Source: JAEZDC01 sp036676415
GTDB lineage: Bacteria > Bacteroidota > Bacteroidia > Chitinophagales > Chitinophagaceae
DNA: 64,000 bases
Direction of reading: 5' to 3'
NCBI GenBank assembly: GCA_036676415.1
Contig: JAKFCX010000065.1
Span: forward strand, 41,236-105,235
Under the pieces are notes generated by a model. It was given only the letters and a program-made list of their open reading frames with translations. It was not told the DNA's origin and searched no databases. Shown piece by piece: positions 60,968 through 64,000 of the stretch (positions are counted from its first letter, which is position 1; every line of letters starts with the position of its first letter). Both the position numbers and the translations under genes were made by a program.

Positions 60968-60998
60968 GTTTCAAATTTTTAATAAATGATTTACACTG

Positions 60999-61580
60999 TT
61001 ATTTTAACCGCAGTCCTCTATTTTTATTCTCCAGGTGTTTTCGTGCAGCTTGTGCCATGGTAACGACTGCAGCCCCCATCATGATCACATCTTTAATCAC
61101 CAACCTGCCTGCTGCACTCAGGTAAGGAAAACCATATTCCGTATCACCTAATTGAGGCACCCATGTTTCAGGGGTTGTAATCAAAAACGATAAAGTAACC
61201 AACGACATAATGAAAGCAAGAAAACTACCTATTGCGGACACGGCTGGAAGAACAGGATACAATGCAATCATTAATCCAATCACTACTATCACTGCTCCCA
61301 AACCATAAGAAAACAAATACGTATTGTTCTCTTTATGCCAGGCAATGTTTTCCGGTTTGTATTCGCCTTCTTTATTCATGTATTTTTTGTATTCAGGTGA
61401 ATCGTATTTTAAAAAGAAATTCATGGCTGGACTGTTGGCAACAAAAGGAATGATACCAACTGCTTCATACCGGAATGCTTTCAGCCCACCTATCCAGAGC
61501 AACACGATAACAATTCCAATGCGGGCTATATGAATGCCGATGCTTTGTAGAGATGCAGCTATACTCAATAACTTTTCCAT
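60999..61580 (-). CDS. DUF417 (YkgB/RclC-like) membrane protein
   Basis: A 193-residue inner membrane protein with four hydrophobic segments (IARIGIVIVLLWIGGLKAFR, YGLGAVIVVIGLMIALYPVL, AIGSFLAFIMSLVTLSFLIT, DVIMMGAAVVTMAQAA). It carries the DUF417 signature WIGGLKAFRYEAVGIIPFVANSP and FPYLSAAGRLVIKD. E. coli RclC of this family is induced by reactive chlorine. It is the first gene of the minus-strand run, upstream of the DsbA-like and DODA-like genes, which together suggest oxidative or electrophile stress defence. Confidence 0.9.
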   Translation of the reverse strand: MEKLLSIAASLQSIGIHIARIGIVIVLLWIGGLKAFRYEAVGIIPFVANSPAMNFFLKYDSPEYKKYMNKEGEYKPENIAWHKENNTYLFSYGLGAVIVVIGLMIALYPVLPAVSAIGSFLAFIMSLVTLSFLITTPETWVPQLGDTEYGFPYLSAAGRLVIKDVIMMGAAVVTMAQAARKHLENKNRGLRLK

Positions 61581-62156
61581 GCTAATTATTACTTTATACT
61601 ATTGACAGATGAAAATTGGGTGCATTAATGCTCCTGATCTTCTCACTTTCTTTGAACTTTGATGTAATGCAAAGCTACCACGGTACATATTTTTCGTCAT
61701 TGCGTTATGATAATTAAATGCATTGATTTTTATCAATGAAAAAAGAGTGTAGCAGAAAAATCGGCTGCTTACATTTTTCTTAACCTTTTGAACACAGGAG
61801 GTTTCATAAGTTTGTGATGTGAAGGCAATACTATTATATAAAACACCAGCTTGTGTGGCACCATTTCTCATCCGTGATATGAGAAACAGCTATACCTATT
61901 CCTTTACTGAATTCTTTCCTTTTTGCCCCGAGTTATACTTCTTCAGCAACTACAAAGACTTTGAAATTGTTACCCCTGCGTAATCTGCGACGTACGGGGC
62001 ACTCTACTTATTAACCACAGGCTTGCAATAAACCCTGAATTTTCTTTATATGCTTAACATGGTTTGCATCGAGCGAACCAGTAAGTATCCTATTATAAGA
62101 GCGAATAAGATTCACATCAGCAAGCCAATACTTTTTGACCACATAAATTTTGGATA
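61581..62156. other. 576-bp divergent spacer
   Basis: No gene of confidence. A 34-codon plus-strand frame (61879-61983, MRNSYTYSFTEFFPFCPELY) and a 90-codon minus frame (61599-61871) are open but unrecognised. A short dyad CTCAT-N7-ATGAG lies at about 61868-61884. It is likely the shared control region of the DUF417 run and the glutamate-synthase-like gene. Confidence 0.4.
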
Positions 62157-63722
62157 ATGAATTTTGGAAACAGAAAAATATCATTCAGCGGGATGATCAT
62201 TGCATTACTCCTGCTTATAAATATGTTCGTATTAATACAGGCCGTTTCGTCAGGAACTCAGTGGTATGGGTGGCTGTTTGTTACCCTCCCATTGTTAGTA
62301 CTCGGCATCAGAGATGTAAGGCAGAAAAGACATGCAATTACCCGTAACTATCCCATAATCGGACACCTGCGATACATGTTTGAAAAAATAAGACCGGAAT
62401 TAAGGCAATACTTTTTTGAAAGTGACCTGGATGGTAAACCGTTTAACAGAAGACAGCGAGCCATTGTTTACCAACGTGCCAAAAACGAAAAGCAAACAGT
62501 TGCATTTGGCATGCAGGCGGATGCAAAAGAAACAGGTTATGAATGGGTAGCACATTCGGTGTATCCGGTAAAAGTGGAAGAAAAATACCTGAGGGTAGCT
62601 GTTGGCAATCACCAGTGTTTGCAACCTTATAGCTGCAGCATATATAATATTGGTGCAATGAGTTACGGAGCACTTAGTAAAACCGCAATTACTTCTTTAA
62701 ACGAAGGTGCTGCACTTGGTGGCTTTGCACATAATACGGGTGAAGGAGGTATTAGTGCACATCATTTGAAAGGCGGCGACCTGATATGGCAAGTGGGCAC
62801 AGGCTATTTTGGATGCAGGGATGAAGCAGGTAAATTCAGCCCGATGGCATTTCGTAAAAATGCGATGCGACCTGAAGTGAAAATGATTGAACTGAAATTG
62901 AGCCAAGGGGCCAAACCGGGGCATGGTGGCATCCTGCCTTCAGCAAAAAATACAGAAGAGATTGCTGCTATCAGAGGTGTATCACCATTTACTACTGTAC
63001 ATTCACCTGCGGCCCACTCAGAATTTAATACCGCGGAAGGGTTAATAAGGTTTCTTCAATTGCTTAGAGAGTTGTCTGATGGCAAACCAGTGGGCTTTAA
63101 GTTGTGTATAGGTGATAAGGATGAGTTCAGACAAATATGCCGTGCGATGCATGCTACGGGTTATATACCAGACTTCATTTCAATAGACGGAGGAGAGGGA
63201 GGTACAGGTGCTGCACCGTTAGAGTTTACTGATCATCTTGGCATGCCGTTATATGATGCCCTTGCTTTTGTAAACACAACTTTGGAGGCTCACGGGTTGC
63301 GTAGACATATAAAAATATTTGCTGCCGGAAAGATCATTACCGGCTTTGATATTCTTAAAGCAATGAGCCTTGGTGCAGATGCTTCTTACAGTGCAAGAGG
63401 GATGATGCTTGCCTTAGGTTGCATTCAGGCACTTGTTTGTGATAGTGGAAAATGCCCTGTTGGGATAGCAACGCAAAATCCTGCATTGTATAAAGGCATC
63501 GTTCCATCTGATAAACGTGCAAGAGTGGCGAGTTTTCATGGCAATACACTTGCTGCAACACGAGAAATAATGGAAGCCTGCGGTTTTAAGAACATAGGTG
63601 ATGTGCAAGCATCGAAATTTTATCGCAGGATAAACCAGTATAAGACTAAAAGTTTCCAGGATATCTACTTTCCCCTCGAGGCAGAAGAATTCAGGATTCA
63701 TTTTAATAAACAATTAAACTAA
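62157..63722 (+). CDS. FMN-binding glutamate synthase family protein
   Basis: A 521-residue protein with an N-terminal pair of hydrophobic segments (SGMIIALLLLINMFVLIQAV, GWLFVTLPLLVLGIRD). The large-subunit FMN/glutamate-synthase TIM barrel follows: NIGAMSYGALSKTAITSLNE, HNTGEGGISAHHLKGGDLIW, QGAKPGHGGILP, SIDGGEGGTGAAPLEF, and the Fe-S-type CDSGKCPVGIATQNP. It is a stand-alone barrel without the glutaminase domain. The membrane anchor is found in this family. Whether it makes glutamate is uncertain. Confidence 0.9.
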   Translation: MNFGNRKISFSGMIIALLLLINMFVLIQAVSSGTQWYGWLFVTLPLLVLGIRDVRQKRHAITRNYPIIGHLRYMFEKIRPELRQYFFESDLDGKPFNRRQRAIVYQRAKNEKQTVAFGMQADAKETGYEWVAHSVYPVKVEEKYLRVAVGNHQCLQPYSCSIYNIGAMSYGALSKTAITSLNEGAALGGFAHNTGEGGISAHHLKGGDLIWQVGTGYFGCRDEAGKFSPMAFRKNAMRPEVKMIELKLSQGAKPGHGGILPSAKNTEEIAAIRGVSPFTTVHSPAAHSEFNTAEGLIRFLQLLRELSDGKPVGFKLCIGDKDEFRQICRAMHATGYIPDFISIDGGEGGTGAAPLEFTDHLGMPLYDALAFVNTTLEAHGLRRHIKIFAAGKIITGFDILKAMSLGADASYSARGMMLALGCIQALVCDSGKCPVGIATQNPALYKGIVPSDKRARVASFHGNTLAATREIMEACGFKNIGDVQASKFYRRINQYKTKSFQDIYFPLEAEEFRIHFNKQLN

Positions 63723-64000
63723 ATAAGGATAAAGCAAACACCCATCAATACGGGCAATCATTTTAGAAGACAACGAAATACATTAACACTGAATGGATTT
63801 AAATAAATAATGCTATCACTACAAAAGGAAACGCAGTTCACTGAATATCATGGCTTGCAAATGTGCGGTAGCCAGCCAGTGTATCGTCCTAAAAAAAGTT
63901 TACGGTTAATAGATGATTTTGATAATAGTCAAAGTTCTAAGTTATAGGATTTAAAATAGTTTTTCCATAGCCTTGCTGGATTTGTAAACTGATTATTGTG
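63723..64000. other. tail of window without recognised gene
   Basis: No gene of confidence is seen. A 45-codon plus-strand frame (63810-63947, MLSLQKETQFTEYHGLQMCG) is open but unrecognised. Confidence 0.4.

Noticed and set aside
61599..61871. 90-residue minus-strand frame in the divergent spacer
   Set aside because: No homology features, and it overlaps the expected promoter region of the DUF417 run.
61879..61983. 34-residue frame MRNSYTYSFTEFFPFCPELY...
   Set aside because: It looks protein-like, but there is no family match, no convincing ribosome site and no continuation in another frame to support a pseudogene.

Overview
The window looks like chromosomal DNA of a Bacteroidota bacterium, most likely a member of the Chitinophagaceae. 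This rests on the AT-leaning composition, promoters of the TTTG-N19-TAnnTTTG type (clearest before tRNA-His), two TonB-receptor-like outer membrane proteins, type IX secretion C-terminal sorting domains, a BlaI/M56 pair, a UpxY-like antiterminator, and the pairing of DUF1599 with a DoxX/BT_3928-type protein. The family-level placement is inference from gene content.

Layout. 1-4.4 kb: a serA fragment cut by the window edge, an MFS transporter, a type II NADH dehydrogenase and a Rossmann-fold protein. 4.5-8.1 kb is an accessory stretch: three tiny hydrophilic disordered proteins, a 31-bp perfect inverted repeat framing an unrecognised helical/TM protein, a KGG-motif stress protein and a CheY-like regulator. 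8.1-36.4 kb is mostly housekeeping: gyrA, saccharopine dehydrogenase, a zinc-less sirtuin, EVE and LutA-like proteins, ribH, pdhA, tryptophan 2,3-dioxygenase, recF with a DUF721/DciA-like gene, an ABC permease, BT_3928 and DUF1599 proteins, folP, an FKBP lipoprotein, nrnA, ndk, a UbiD decarboxylase, a PHP phosphatase, a UpxY-like antiterminator and a tail-specific protease. 36.6-55.7 kb: tRNA-His, DUF445, an outer membrane receptor, pcm, a HicBA toxin-antitoxin pair, phosphoglucomutase, DUF2279, BlaI/M56, several secreted or lipoproteins, a second receptor and a DUF2130 protein. 55.7-59.1 kb is repeat-dense: four 76-78 bp units bounded by a 13-bp palindrome, a 126-130 bp direct repeat, 11-bp tandem repeats and a GC-richer unknown gene, interleaved with a phosphopantetheinyl transferase and dcd. 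59.1-63.7 kb: a redox-flavoured set (DODA-type dioxygenase, DsbA-like thioredoxin, DUF417 membrane protein) divergent from an FMN glutamate-synthase-like protein.

Most notable non-coding signals. (1) An 18-20 bp intergenic repeat, GCGTCGCACTCTTGTACT, occurs six times in both orientations and never inside a gene, with one partial copy. (2) Three TTTCCAAAG...CTTTGGAAA palindromes lie within 2 kb. (3) The AACCTGTCAGGTT-bounded units fall in two subfamilies. (4) A perfect 31-bp inverted repeat encloses one gene and could be an invertible or mobile segment. (5) Two overlapping palindromes sit on the promoter of the BlaI-type repressor gene. No CRISPR array, rRNA, complete transposase or integrase was seen.

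Working together: the BlaI/M56 pair looks like a self-contained signalling module; hicB and hicA overlap and should be co-translated; cobB overlaps its downstream partner; ribH overlaps the TPR gene by one base; and the DODA, DsbA-like and DUF417 genes form one minus-strand run. Most other genes stand alone or in short directons typical of this phylum. Several gene starts were moved inward from the longest open frame to the first ATG that gives a sensible N-terminus.
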